A stretch of DNA of 14,831 bases from Methanomassiliicoccales archaeon. GTDB lineage: Archaea > Thermoplasmatota > Thermoplasmata > Methanomassiliicoccales > UBA472. Below are positions 5,557 through 13,088 of this stretch, in pieces. Every line of letters starts with the position of its first letter. The first letter of the stretch is position 1. The DNA lies in the NCBI GenBank assembly GCA_028679935.1, contig JAJRAL010000224.1, forward strand, positions 1-14,831, given 5' to 3'. The position numbers and the translations under genes were made by a program. Below the pieces are notes generated by a model. It had not been told where the DNA came from, did no database searches, and was given only the letters and a program-made list of their open reading frames with translations.

Positions 5557-6411
5557 ATGGCCGCGATGAACGGCATAGACATCATCGACATAAAGGAAAA
5601 GAACGTCAAGGGAGCCTACATCATCGACGGCTTCCCTTCGATCGGGCTCGTCGGGTCCATCGTTGCCAACTACCTCGTCAGTTTCCTCAACCTCGAGCAG
5701 ATAGCGATCGTCGACTCGGTCTACTTCCCGTCCATCTCGCTCATCAGGGACGGCACGCCGATGTCCCCGGCCAGGGTGTACGCCGGTCAGCTCGGAAAGC
5801 ACGGCGAGGAGAAGATCGTCGTCTTCGTCTCCGAATTCCAGCCGTCCCCCGAGATACTGAAGTCGCTCGCGATCACGATCACGGATTGGGCTGTCGAACA
5901 CAGGTGCAAGATGATAATATCGCCGGAGGGGCTCCTCTCCAAGGAGGAGTCGGAGCGCCTGCAAAGGATGGCGAAGGCCGCAGCGAGGGAGGAGACGATA
6001 GAGGAGTTGGAGCTGAACGTCGCCGATGTGCCCTCGACCGAATCGCTCGGCGCCACCGTGTTCGGCGTCGGCTCGACACCCGAGGTCAGGGCCGTGCTCA
6101 AGGAAATCGGAGTAAAGCCGTTCGAGAGTGGCGTGGTGGCGGGCCTCGCGGGCATGCTCCTGAACGAAGGGGTGGCGAGGGATTTCCCGGTGATGACGCT
6201 GCTGGCCGAGGCCCATGCCGAGTATCCCGACGCAAGGGCGGCGGCCGCCATCATGACGATAATCGACAAGATGCTGCTGCACGTCGAGCTGGACCTCAAG
6301 CCCCTATTGGAGGAAGCGGGCGTCATCGAGGAGACGCTGAAGGAGATCCACAAGAAGGCGACGACCGAGGAGGAAGCGGCGAAGAAGAGGTCCTCGGTCA
6401 TGTATATCTAG
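5557..6411 (+). CDS. PAC2-family proteasome assembly chaperone (PbaA-like)
   Basis: This 284-residue cytoplasmic protein belongs to the PAC2 family (PF09754), which includes archaeal PbaA. The N-terminal core has AYIIDGFPSIGLVGSIVANYLV (20-41), then DSVYFPSISLIRDGTP (53-68). A glycine-rich second half (SGVVAGLAGMLLNEG, 191-205) follows. The C-terminus is a charged helix ending SSVMYI. The last three residues, Met-Tyr-Ile, match the HbYX tail that proteasome activators and PbaA use to dock into alpha-ring pockets. A role in proteasome assembly or activation is therefore well supported, though direct binding is inference. Start choice is ATG 5557 (Shine-Dalgarno GGTGAGG), with ATG 5566 as alternative. 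The frame remains open upstream to 5302, but that part overlaps the divergent reductase. Its last 14 nt overlap convergent rtcA. Confidence 0.88.
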   Translation: MAAMNGIDIIDIKEKNVKGAYIIDGFPSIGLVGSIVANYLVSFLNLEQIAIVDSVYFPSISLIRDGTPMSPARVYAGQLGKHGEEKIVVFVSEFQPSPEILKSLAITITDWAVEHRCKMIISPEGLLSKEESERLQRMAKAAAREETIEELELNVADVPSTESLGATVFGVGSTPEVRAVLKEIGVKPFESGVVAGLAGMLLNEGVARDFPVMTLLAEAHAEYPDARAAAAIMTIIDKMLLHVELDLKPLLEEAGVIEETLKEIHKKATTEEEAAKKRSSVMYI

Positions 6412-7423
6412 GGACGAGTGTGACCAGGCCTCCGTTCGCGTCCTGGCGCATCGTCACCTCGGCCCCGAGGAATCGATGCAGCAGGTCGGCCTGCGTCGAG
6501 AGATGGCCGCTCACCTCCCTCACGCGGAATCGCGACGGCTGTTTGGACAGAGCGAGATAGGGAAGGATCTGGTCCGCCGCGTGTACGTCCAAGGTCGCCA
6601 GTGAGTCCATCTCCTGCCTGAGCGACGAGGCCGCGGCATCGCCGACCTTCTCCGCGGGCACGCCGCGCTCGCCGAGCGAATCCGCTCCGAGCATGGTGTT
6701 GTCGAAGCCAGCCCAAAGCTGGATCCCCGCCCCCGTCGAAGGTCCCTGCCCATTATCCAGCTCGATCCGGGGATTGAGGCCGAGGAGTCCCTTTCTGACC
6801 GCATCGCCAATCCTCTGGCAGACGTGCGGCGGGAGGTTGCGGCTGAAGCAGACGCCTCCGACGCTCTGCAGCGCACCCCGCTCCTCCACCGAGAAGGGGT
6901 CGTGCCTGTCCCACGGCTCGATATCGACGACCACCTCACCGCCGCCCTCGGGATAGAATCCCCTTCCTCGAACCTGCATTTCCACCCTGGCACCGAGTCG
7001 CCTCATCAGGGGGAACAGGACCTTCTGGTAGTAGTCGACGCCAGGGGACCACCGCACGTTGGTTCCGCCCTTGACGACGAGCCCGACCGGCTCCCGGCAC
7101 CTCGCGAGCGCGAGGAGGCAGGCCTGGAGGACGAGCGTGATGCTGCCAGCGGTGCCGACGTCGAGCCGATGCCTCCCTCCCTTGACAAGGCCAGGCTCGA
7201 AGGTGAGTTCCGTGCTGCCGATATTGCCACCTACGACCTTGGCGTCCGAGAGCGTCCTCACCCCCTCCACGGCGGTCAGGTGCTGGGCCGCGAGGCCAGG
7301 GCGGTCGCGCTTCGCCCTTATCCTCGTTATGGTGAACGCCTCCCCGGTCAGGGTCGAGAACGCAAGGGCCGACCTCAAGATCTGGCCGCCGCCCTCCCCT
7401 TCCGAGCCATCTATCTCGATCAT
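6398..7423 (-). CDS. rtcA: RNA 3'-terminal phosphate cyclase
   Basis: This 341-residue enzyme converts RNA 3'-phosphate ends to 2',3'-cyclic phosphates using ATP through a covalent histidine-AMP intermediate. Family features run along the whole length: IDGSEGEGGGQILRSALA (4-21), a conserved RPGLAAQHLT (41-50), VGTAGSITLVLQ (89-100), GGTNVRWSPGVDYY (119-132), FYPEGGGEV (156-164) and HAADQILPYLAL (281-292). By comparison with Escherichia coli RtcA, the nucleophile is His307 in SGHLSTQADLL. Length is normal. The ATG at 7423 overlaps the TGA of the upstream P-type ATPase as ATGA, so translation is probably coupled. No rtcB ligase or tRNA splicing gene is nearby. The 3' end overlaps the PAC2 gene by 14 nt tail to tail. 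Confidence 0.95.
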   Translation of the reverse strand: MIEIDGSEGEGGGQILRSALAFSTLTGEAFTITRIRAKRDRPGLAAQHLTAVEGVRTLSDAKVVGGNIGSTELTFEPGLVKGGRHRLDVGTAGSITLVLQACLLALARCREPVGLVVKGGTNVRWSPGVDYYQKVLFPLMRRLGARVEMQVRGRGFYPEGGGEVVVDIEPWDRHDPFSVEERGALQSVGGVCFSRNLPPHVCQRIGDAVRKGLLGLNPRIELDNGQGPSTGAGIQLWAGFDNTMLGADSLGERGVPAEKVGDAAASSLRQEMDSLATLDVHAADQILPYLALSKQPSRFRVREVSGHLSTQADLLHRFLGAEVTMRQDANGGLVTLVPRYT

Positions 7424-10143
7424 CCCTTCACACCTTCCCGCGTCAGGAATTTGCGCACCTCATTCACCACGGCCACCATCAAGGATAGGGGCAGAACGAT
7501 GACCCACTCCTGCCACCCGAGGTCCGCCATGCCGAATGTCTGGTTGACGCCGGGTACGTAGACCACCATCAGCATCAGGAGTGCCGAGCCGACCAGCGCG
7601 AGTATCAGATAGCGGTCTCCGGCCAGACCCTTGAAGAAGGAACCTGAGCGGTCCGAGCGGATCGAGATCGCGTAGAGCAGCTGAGACGTCACGATGCCGC
7701 AGAAGGCGGCGGCCCGGGCGAGAGCGTAGGCGTGGGTCGTGTCGACGCCACCTCTGGTCTCGAACGCGATCGTGAGCGCGAAGATCGCCAGGGTCGACGC
7801 CGCCATCACTGTGCCCGTTAAGGCCAGCGTCAGTCCCCTCCTCCTCGTGACGGGCGGCTCACTCGGGTCGTCAGGAGGGCGGCCCATTATGTCCGGAGAT
7901 GCCTTCTCGAGCCCAAGGGCTATCGCCGGCAATCCGTCGGTCACAAGGTTGATCCAGAGTATCTGGATCGGAAGGAAGAGAGGAATGGCGAGAGGATCTG
8001 TGAATGCCAGCATCGCCACGAACATCGCGATCACCTCTCCGGCGTTGCACGCGAGCAAGAAGGAGACGAAGCGCCGGATGTTGTCGTAGATGCCGCGGCC
8101 CTCCTCAATCGCGTTGACGATGGTGGCGAAGTCGTCGTCCAGGAGGATCATCTCCGAGGCCTCCTTCGCGACGTCGGTGCCCGTCACCCCCATCGCGACG
8201 CCTATGTCGGCGGCCTTCAGGGCCGGGGCATCGTTGACCCCATCGCCGGTCATCGCAACTATCTCGCCGTTGGCGTGGAGCGCGTCGACGATGCGCTTCT
8301 TGTGCTCCGGAGAGACGCGGGCGAAAACGCTCGTCGACCGGATCCTCTCCCTCAGCTGGGAGTCTGATAGTTCCTGGATCTGATGGCCGACCATCACCCC
8401 GCTTCCGGCCGGGGCGATGCCCATCTCCGCGGCTATTGCGGATGCCGTGAGAGCGTGGTCTCCCGTGATCATGATCACTCTGATGCCCGCCCTCCTGCAC
8501 TTCGCGATGGCCTCGATCGCGTCCGCCCTCGGGGCGTCCATCATGCCGACCTGCCCGAGGAACGTGAAGCCGCCCGCGAGCTCGTCCTCGTTGCCTTCCC
8601 AGGGCAGCTCCTTGAAGGCGATGGCCAGGACCCGCAGCGCCCGCGAGGCCATCTCATCGCTCGAACGCAGCTCCTCCTTCGCATTCTCCGGGGTCAGCGG
8701 GATGTTCCGCTCGCCCTCCGTGAGCCGAGAGCACAACGGCAGTATGCTCTCCGTCGCCCCCTTGGCGAACGCATACCGCCTGCCCTCGTTGGCGTTTACC
8801 GTGATCATCCTCTTGGTCCTCGAATCGAAGGGCTGCTCAGAGATCCTGGCCCAATCCCTCCTCACCTCTTCCTCGTCGATGCCGGCCTTTCTGGCCAAGA
8901 CCAGCAAGGTGCCCTCCGTCGTGTCGCCCCGGATCGTCCATCGATCATCCTCACGGCGGAGCTCTGCGTCGTTGCAGAGGATTCCCGCCCTCAGGAGCCA
9001 GACGAGCGGTTGCGAGGAGAGGGGGTCGATCATCTGTCCGGTCCCGTCGATGAACTTGCCGAGCGGCTCGAATCCCTCGCCCGTGACCCAGATCCTCGCA
9101 CCTGCATCGATTTCGCGGATGTTCATCTCGCCCTTGGTGAGCGTACCAGTCTTGTCGGTGCAGATGACCGTGGCCGAGCCCAGGCTCTCGACCGAGGGCA
9201 GCCGGCGGACGATCGCCCTCCTGCGCGCCATTCTTTGGAGGCCCAGCGCGAGGCTGATCGTCACTATCGCCGGCAGCCCTTCGGGTATGGCCGCCACCGC
9301 CAGGCTCACCGCCGTCAGGAACATCTCCTCGGCCGCGATGGCGCGCAGCAGCCCGACGACGAAGATGAAGACGCAGGCGCCGAGGATCAAGACGCCGAGC
9401 TGCCTGCCGAGGATGGCCAGCTTCCTCTGCAGCGGCGTCGGCTCTCGTTCCTCCCCAAGCATGTCTGCGATGCGGCCGATCTCCGTGGACATACCGGTCG
9501 CCGTCGCCACGGCCTTCCCCCGCCCGTACTCCACGGGGCAACCAGCGTAGACCATGCCGGTCGTCTCGTCGGACGAAACGTCAACGCACTCGATTGACTT
9601 CTCGACCGGGGCCGATTCTCCGGTCAGCGAGGATTCGTTGATCCTTAGGTTGAACGCCTCGAGCAGTCTGCCGTCGGCGGGGACGCGGTCTCCCGCCGCG
9701 ATGAGGAACACGTCCCCCGGGACCAGCTCGGGTGCGGGGACATGGAATGTCCTGCCCTCCCTCAGTACGGTCGCCATGTAGGGCGCCAGCCCCCTCAGCG
9801 CCTGGACCGTCCGTTCCGCCCTGTGCTCCTGGTAGAAGCCCAGGAGCGCGTTGAGGACCACGATAAGGAGAATAACGACCGCGTCGAGCAGCTCGTCGCC
9901 CGTGCCTTTCGCTAGGCCGATCGCGCCCGAGACCGCCGCCGCGGCGATGAGGACAATCACCATCAGGTTCGTGAACTGACGCGCGAAGATCGCCCATGGT
10001 GAGACACCCTTTCCTCTCTCGAGCTCGTTCCTGCCATGATCCGCCAGCCTGCGCTTCGCCTCGGCGTCGCTAAGGCCCTCGGGCGTCGAGGAGAGCTCTC
10101 TTAGGACCTCTTCCGGCGGGACGCAGCGCCAATCCTCGGCCAC
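7420..10143 (-). CDS. P2-type cation-transporting ATPase (calcium-pump-like)
   Basis: This 907-residue membrane pump has all P-type ATPase motifs: TGES (174-177, dephosphorylation), PEGL (287-290), DKTGTLT (330-336, phosphorylated Asp330), KGATE (461-465, nucleotide binding), TGDHALTA (560-567) and TGDGVNDAP (632-640). By comparison with the sarcoplasmic reticulum Ca2+ pump, the single-site ligands are present: Glu288 in helix M4, Asn700 and Glu703 in M5, Asn732, Thr735 and Asp736 in M6. The M8 glutamate of the second Ca2+ site is not evident (Gln821 region). The layout resembles one-site PMR1-type pumps, so Ca2+ or Mn2+ export is likely but Na+ or H+ is possible. The start is GTG at 10143, with a TATA-like TTTATC box 25 nt upstream. 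The gene ends in an ATGA overlap with rtcA. Confidence 0.92.
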   Translation of the reverse strand: MAEDWRCVPPEEVLRELSSTPEGLSDAEAKRRLADHGRNELERGKGVSPWAIFARQFTNLMVIVLIAAAAVSGAIGLAKGTGDELLDAVVILLIVVLNALLGFYQEHRAERTVQALRGLAPYMATVLREGRTFHVPAPELVPGDVFLIAAGDRVPADGRLLEAFNLRINESSLTGESAPVEKSIECVDVSSDETTGMVYAGCPVEYGRGKAVATATGMSTEIGRIADMLGEEREPTPLQRKLAILGRQLGVLILGACVFIFVVGLLRAIAAEEMFLTAVSLAVAAIPEGLPAIVTISLALGLQRMARRRAIVRRLPSVESLGSATVICTDKTGTLTKGEMNIREIDAGARIWVTGEGFEPLGKFIDGTGQMIDPLSSQPLVWLLRAGILCNDAELRREDDRWTIRGDTTEGTLLVLARKAGIDEEEVRRDWARISEQPFDSRTKRMITVNANEGRRYAFAKGATESILPLCSRLTEGERNIPLTPENAKEELRSSDEMASRALRVLAIAFKELPWEGNEDELAGGFTFLGQVGMMDAPRADAIEAIAKCRRAGIRVIMITGDHALTASAIAAEMGIAPAGSGVMVGHQIQELSDSQLRERIRSTSVFARVSPEHKKRIVDALHANGEIVAMTGDGVNDAPALKAADIGVAMGVTGTDVAKEASEMILLDDDFATIVNAIEEGRGIYDNIRRFVSFLLACNAGEVIAMFVAMLAFTDPLAIPLFLPIQILWINLVTDGLPAIALGLEKASPDIMGRPPDDPSEPPVTRRRGLTLALTGTVMAASTLAIFALTIAFETRGGVDTTHAYALARAAAFCGIVTSQLLYAISIRSDRSGSFFKGLAGDRYLILALVGSALLMLMVVYVPGVNQTFGMADLGWQEWVIVLPLSLMVAVVNEVRKFLTREGVKG

Positions 10144-10167
10144 GAAGTCCGATTGATGCGCATCGCT

Positions 10168-10173
10168 GATAAA
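10168..10173 (-). promoter_or_regulatory. TATA-like box for the P-type ATPase
   Basis: TTTATC on the reverse strand (10173-10168) ends 25 nt before the GTG at 10143. This supports GTG as the real, leaderless start. A 10-bp palindrome GATGCGCATC (10155-10164) lies between the box and the start. Confidence 0.55.
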
Positions 10174-10218
10174 GCGTCCTCTTGGTCCTTGCCGGAGCGA
10201 CGGAAGCTCCTGGCGGCA

Positions 10219-10230
10219 AAGTATTTAGTA
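10219..10230 (+). promoter_or_regulatory. TATA-like box for the structured leader/antiporter transcript
   Basis: AAGTATTTAGTA at 10219-10230 is the only AT-rich core-promoter-like stretch on the plus strand before the antiporter. No such element exists 25-35 nt before the ATG at 10439. Transcription would start near 10250, right at the first hairpin, leaving a leader of about 190 nt. Confidence 0.5.
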
Positions 10231-10247
10231 TCACTCAGCCACCTATC

Positions 10248-10438
10248 CGCTTCGGGATGCACCAAGCCTGCTCCAGTGGGAGGAGCCGGTGCCAGACGAA
10301 CCGAAGCGAGCGCGAAGCATAGGACGAGGGGATGCTGTCCAGCCGAGCGAGACTCACGCTTCGTCAGCTGGACATTGACGAACTCCGATCTGAGGCGGGC
10401 GGGCACTCGCGCGAAACCTCGGTAGCGGAGCGGGCAGG
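10248..10438 (+). ncRNA. highly structured 5' leader of the antiporter gene (candidate riboswitch or ncRNA)
   Basis: The 191 nt before the antiporter ATG hold no convincing gene but fold into nested perfect stems. Stem A pairs CGCTTCGG (10248-10255) with CCGAAGCG (10301-10308). It encloses GCACC/GGTGC (10259-10263 with 10288-10292) and GCTCC/GGAGC (10270-10274 with 10282-10286, loop of 7). Next is AGCAT/ATGCT (10316-10320 with 10332-10336), then TGTCCAGC/GCTGGACA (10336-10343 with 10367-10374), with GAGCG/CGCTT inside it. Finally CTCCG (10383-10387) can pair with CGGAG (10426-10430), the likely Shine-Dalgarno sequence, enclosing GAGG/CCTC. Pairings are read directly; regulation is inferred. 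I could not match a known riboswitch class. Confidence 0.5.
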
Positions 10439-12283
10439 ATGATCGACACACAGCAGGTCATGCTAGAATTCGGCATAATCATGCTCGTCGCGTTCATCGG
10501 CGCCGCCCTGGCCACCCGCGCCAAGCAGAGCGTGATCATCGGCTACATCCTCGCTGGCATCCTGATCGGGCCGAGCATGCACATCGAGATCTTCGGCTTC
10601 ACTTACAACGGCCTTTTCCAGGACCTCTCGTTCATCGACTTCATGTCGCAGATCGGATTGGTCCTGCTGATGTTCTTCATCGGCCTGGAGTTCTCCATCT
10701 CCAAGCTCAAGAAGACGAAAGGGCCGGCGATACTGCTGGCCGTGGTCAACACCGGTTTGGACATGTTCGTCGGCATATTGCTCGGCATGGCTCTAGGCTG
10801 GCCGCTCGTCGACACCGTCTTCCTCGCCGGCGTCGTCGCGATGGGCTCCGCCGCGATCACCGGCAAGTCGCTGATGGAGCTGCAGAAGTTCAGCAATCCC
10901 GAGACGGAGTTCCTGCTCGGCATGGTCGTCGTGGAGGACTTCCTCTCGATGATCCTGCTGACGATAGCCGGCGGGCTTGTCATCAAGAGCGGCGGCGTCG
11001 GTCTGGGAGCCTCGGACTTCATCGGCATGCTGATCGGCATCGGCGCCTTCTACGGCTTCTTCATATTCCTCGCCATCTGGGTCATCCCCCGGTCGGCCAA
11101 GCACCTGCAGAAGATACGGAGCGACGAGCTCTTCGTGCTCTTCGCCCTCGGCCTGGTGTTCCTCGCCGCGGCGACGGCCCAGGTCTCTGGCGTCCCGGCG
11201 ATAATCGGCGCCTTCTTCCTCGGCATGGTCTTCGCCGAGACGAAGTTCGCCGACCGCCTCGAGGCGAAGCTCTCCTCGTTCAGGGACGCCTTCGTGGCGA
11301 TATTCTTCGTCCTCTTCGGAATGCTCATCGACCCGGCGATGTTCGCCTCGGTAATCTGGATAGTCATCGCCGCGGTCCCGCTGGTCATCATCAGCGATCT
11401 ACTCGTGACGGGTGCTTTGGCCTATCTGCTCGGATTCTCCGGCAGGGCGGCGACCTCGATGGGCGCCTCGATGTGCGGGCGCGGCGCCGAATCAGTGATG
11501 TACGCCAGCGTCGGTTCGAACGCAGTCAACGCGACCAAGGGCGCCGAGCTGTATCCCTTCGCCGGCGCCTTCTGCTTCATCATGAGCGTCATCACCCCAG
11601 CCATGATGAAGTTCAGCGACAAGATCTACCACGCGCTCTCCCGCCTCATGCCGAGCTATATGAAGCATTCCGGCGCGGTGATCTCCCGGACACTGGGAAA
11701 GATAGTGTTGCCGAACTCTCTCAGACTGTTCAAGCGCGGCCGGCGTATCGAGATCGGCCTCATCACGTTCTTCTGCATGCTGATCGCCATCGTCGCGACC
11801 GATGGGATATACCACATAGCGTTCGCCGCCGCCGCCATCGGCCTGACGGTATGGATCTTCCACGTCATCGACCGCGAGCTCAGGCCGATCACCCGCTCGA
11901 TCAATTACGACAACCTCGGTGTCTATAGCCGGGACGGGACCCGGATCAGCCGCTTCATCGCCCTGTTCGTCAGCGGCAGCCTAGTGGCGATCCTGATGGT
12001 CGCCTTCGTCTTCACCTACCTCTGGTGGCTGAGCGTCGTCGTTCTCCTCGCCTACTTCGTGGCCATGCTCCTGCTGGCGAAGGCGTACTCCAGGCGCTTC
12101 CGGTCCCCAGTGGCGCTCTCAGGCGACGTGATCGCAAAGAGCGTCTGGGAGTTCGAGGCGCCTGCGCCGGCGAAGGCCAGGGGCGACAAGGTGGCGACCA
12201 AGAAGGCACGGACCGGCCTGTTCGGCCGCAAAATCAAGCCGACCAACGGGAACGGCAACGGCAAGGGGAAGAAGCCTCGCTGA
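10439..12283 (+). CDS. CPA2-family cation/proton antiporter (Kef/NapA-type) with C-terminal membrane extension
   Basis: This 614-residue membrane protein has a CPA2 sodium/hydrogen exchanger core of about 12 helices (residues 8-400). Marks include GYILAGILIGP (35-45), IGLVLLMFFIGLEF (72-85), VPAIIGAFFLGMVFAET (252-268) and GRGAESVM (347-354). At the ion-binding pair, where relatives carry Asp-Asp, Asn-Asp or Gln-Asp, this protein has Glu166-Asp167 (VVVEDFLSM). Beyond the core, four more helices (about 437-455, 458-475, 503-525, 529-548) lead to a basic cytosolic tail with GNGNGNGKGKK near the end. No TrkA-type nucleotide-binding domain follows. Ion (Na+ or K+) cannot be told from sequence. 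The ATG at 10439 is preceded by GGAG eight nt upstream and by a long structured leader. Divergent from the P-type ATPase, it may share ion-homeostasis control. Confidence 0.9.
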   Translation: MIDTQQVMLEFGIIMLVAFIGAALATRAKQSVIIGYILAGILIGPSMHIEIFGFTYNGLFQDLSFIDFMSQIGLVLLMFFIGLEFSISKLKKTKGPAILLAVVNTGLDMFVGILLGMALGWPLVDTVFLAGVVAMGSAAITGKSLMELQKFSNPETEFLLGMVVVEDFLSMILLTIAGGLVIKSGGVGLGASDFIGMLIGIGAFYGFFIFLAIWVIPRSAKHLQKIRSDELFVLFALGLVFLAAATAQVSGVPAIIGAFFLGMVFAETKFADRLEAKLSSFRDAFVAIFFVLFGMLIDPAMFASVIWIVIAAVPLVIISDLLVTGALAYLLGFSGRAATSMGASMCGRGAESVMYASVGSNAVNATKGAELYPFAGAFCFIMSVITPAMMKFSDKIYHALSRLMPSYMKHSGAVISRTLGKIVLPNSLRLFKRGRRIEIGLITFFCMLIAIVATDGIYHIAFAAAAIGLTVWIFHVIDRELRPITRSINYDNLGVYSRDGTRISRFIALFVSGSLVAILMVAFVFTYLWWLSVVVLLAYFVAMLLLAKAYSRRFRSPVALSGDVIAKSVWEFEAPAPAKARGDKVATKKARTGLFGRKIKPTNGNGNGKGKKPR

Positions 12284-12312
12284 CTTCGTCGTGCGATGCC
12301 GCCATCGTCAGG

Positions 12313-12319
12313 ATTAAAC
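12313..12319 (+). promoter_or_regulatory. TATA-like box for the DUF1638 gene
   Basis: ATTAAAC at 12313-12319 ends 27 nt before the ATG at 12346, matching the leaderless spacing used elsewhere in the window. It lies in the 62-nt gap after the antiporter stop. Confidence 0.45.
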
Positions 12320-12345
12320 AGAATAACCGCTATTGTGACCTCTAC

Positions 12346-13038
12346 ATGGCCCTCGCAACATCGGACCCCAGGCCCCGCATCGGGATAGTCGCCTGCGAGA
12401 TACTCAAGCGCGAGATCGAGCTCCTTACGAAGGATGACCCGGTTTTCGTCCATCGCGAGTACCTCGAGTTCGCATTGCACATAGACTCGGCCATTCTCAA
12501 GCAGAAGGTGACGGAGAAGGTGGATTCGCTGAAGGGCAAGGTTGACGCCGTCCTACTCGGCTACGCCGTCTGCCAGTCCCTGAAGGGCATAACGAAGCAG
12601 CTTTCCATCCCGACGATCATGCTCGAGTCCGACGACTGCATAGGCGTCCTCATCACGCCCGAGGAGTACGAGCGCGAGAAGCGAGTCTGCACTGGCACCT
12701 GGTTCTCGTCCCCGGGATGGGCGGAGCTCGGTTTCGAGGGGGCCGTCAAGGAGCTGCATCTCGATGTCATGAAGGACCAGGGCTACGACCCGATGTACTT
12801 CATGAAGATGCTCTTCGAAGGGTACAAGCGCAGCCTCTACGTTGACACCGGGACCGGCGACAAGGAGAGGTATGTGTCCCTATCCAAGGACTTCGCGAGC
12901 AAGCTCAACCTCAGGTACGAGGAGCGGGAGAGCGACATGCGGGAGCTGACGAAAGCGATCGCGCGAGTGAAGGAGCTGGCGAGGAAGGAGTGCGTCAGGG
13001 CATCGGCCGCTCCCGAAGCCGCGGAGTCGACCGCTTGA
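12346..13038 (+). CDS. DUF1638 family protein
   Basis: This 230-residue soluble protein matches the DUF1638 (PF07796) pattern. It opens with IGIVACEILKREIELL, then has VFVHREYLEFALH, AVLLGYAVCQSLKGI (68-82), SIPTIMLESDDCIGVLI (87-103) and a GTWFSSPGW segment, with a Glu/Arg-rich helical end. Three cysteines in conserved motif positions, Cys17, Cys76 and Cys98, with His45, could hold a metal or cofactor. This is inference. From general knowledge, DUF1638 genes are often near corrinoid-dependent methyltransferase systems in other organisms, but none is adjacent here. The function is unknown. The start ATG is chosen over upstream in-frame codons, which would run into the antiporter, and it has a TATA-like box 27 nt upstream. 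It probably has its own promoter. Confidence 0.85.
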   Translation: MALATSDPRPRIGIVACEILKREIELLTKDDPVFVHREYLEFALHIDSAILKQKVTEKVDSLKGKVDAVLLGYAVCQSLKGITKQLSIPTIMLESDDCIGVLITPEEYEREKRVCTGTWFSSPGWAELGFEGAVKELHLDVMKDQGYDPMYFMKMLFEGYKRSLYVDTGTGDKERYVSLSKDFASKLNLRYEERESDMRELTKAIARVKELARKECVRASAAPEAAESTA

Positions 13039-13088
13039 TTCCTCTTCGGACGTCCGATCGAATCTCGGGTTCATTTCTCCGACCAATA

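Noticed and set aside
5476..6282. N-terminal extension of the reductase frame up to 6282 on the minus strand.
   Set aside because: It lies wholly opposite the PAC2 gene, has no family similarity, and the conserved first strand begins at the ATG at 5475.
8383..9597. Long open frames on the plus strand opposite the P-type ATPase (over 370 residues).
   Set aside because: High GC keeps antisense frames open; their translations lack any family motif while the minus strand encodes an intact pump.
10154..10169. C/D-box-like TGATG and CTGA near the ATPase start.
   Set aside because: The spacing is too short for a C/D guide RNA and the bases overlap the ATPase promoter.
10270..10360. Partial resemblance of the antiporter leader to a cobalamin riboswitch (GGGA...CCGGTGC and AGCCGAGCGAGAC).
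   Set aside because: The strongly conserved core elements (CCCGCAACUGU-like stretch, GCCACUG, full B12 box) are missing, and the best stems do not follow that fold.
12025..12345. Extension of the DUF1638 frame into the antiporter gene.
   Set aside because: This part is a frame-shifted shadow of the antiporter (Arg-rich), and the family match starts at the ATG at 12346.
13046..13057. 12-bp perfect palindrome TCGGACGTCCGA after the DUF1638 gene.
   Set aside because: Palindromes of this length are expected by chance a few times in 14.8 kb, and there is no T tract to make it a terminator.
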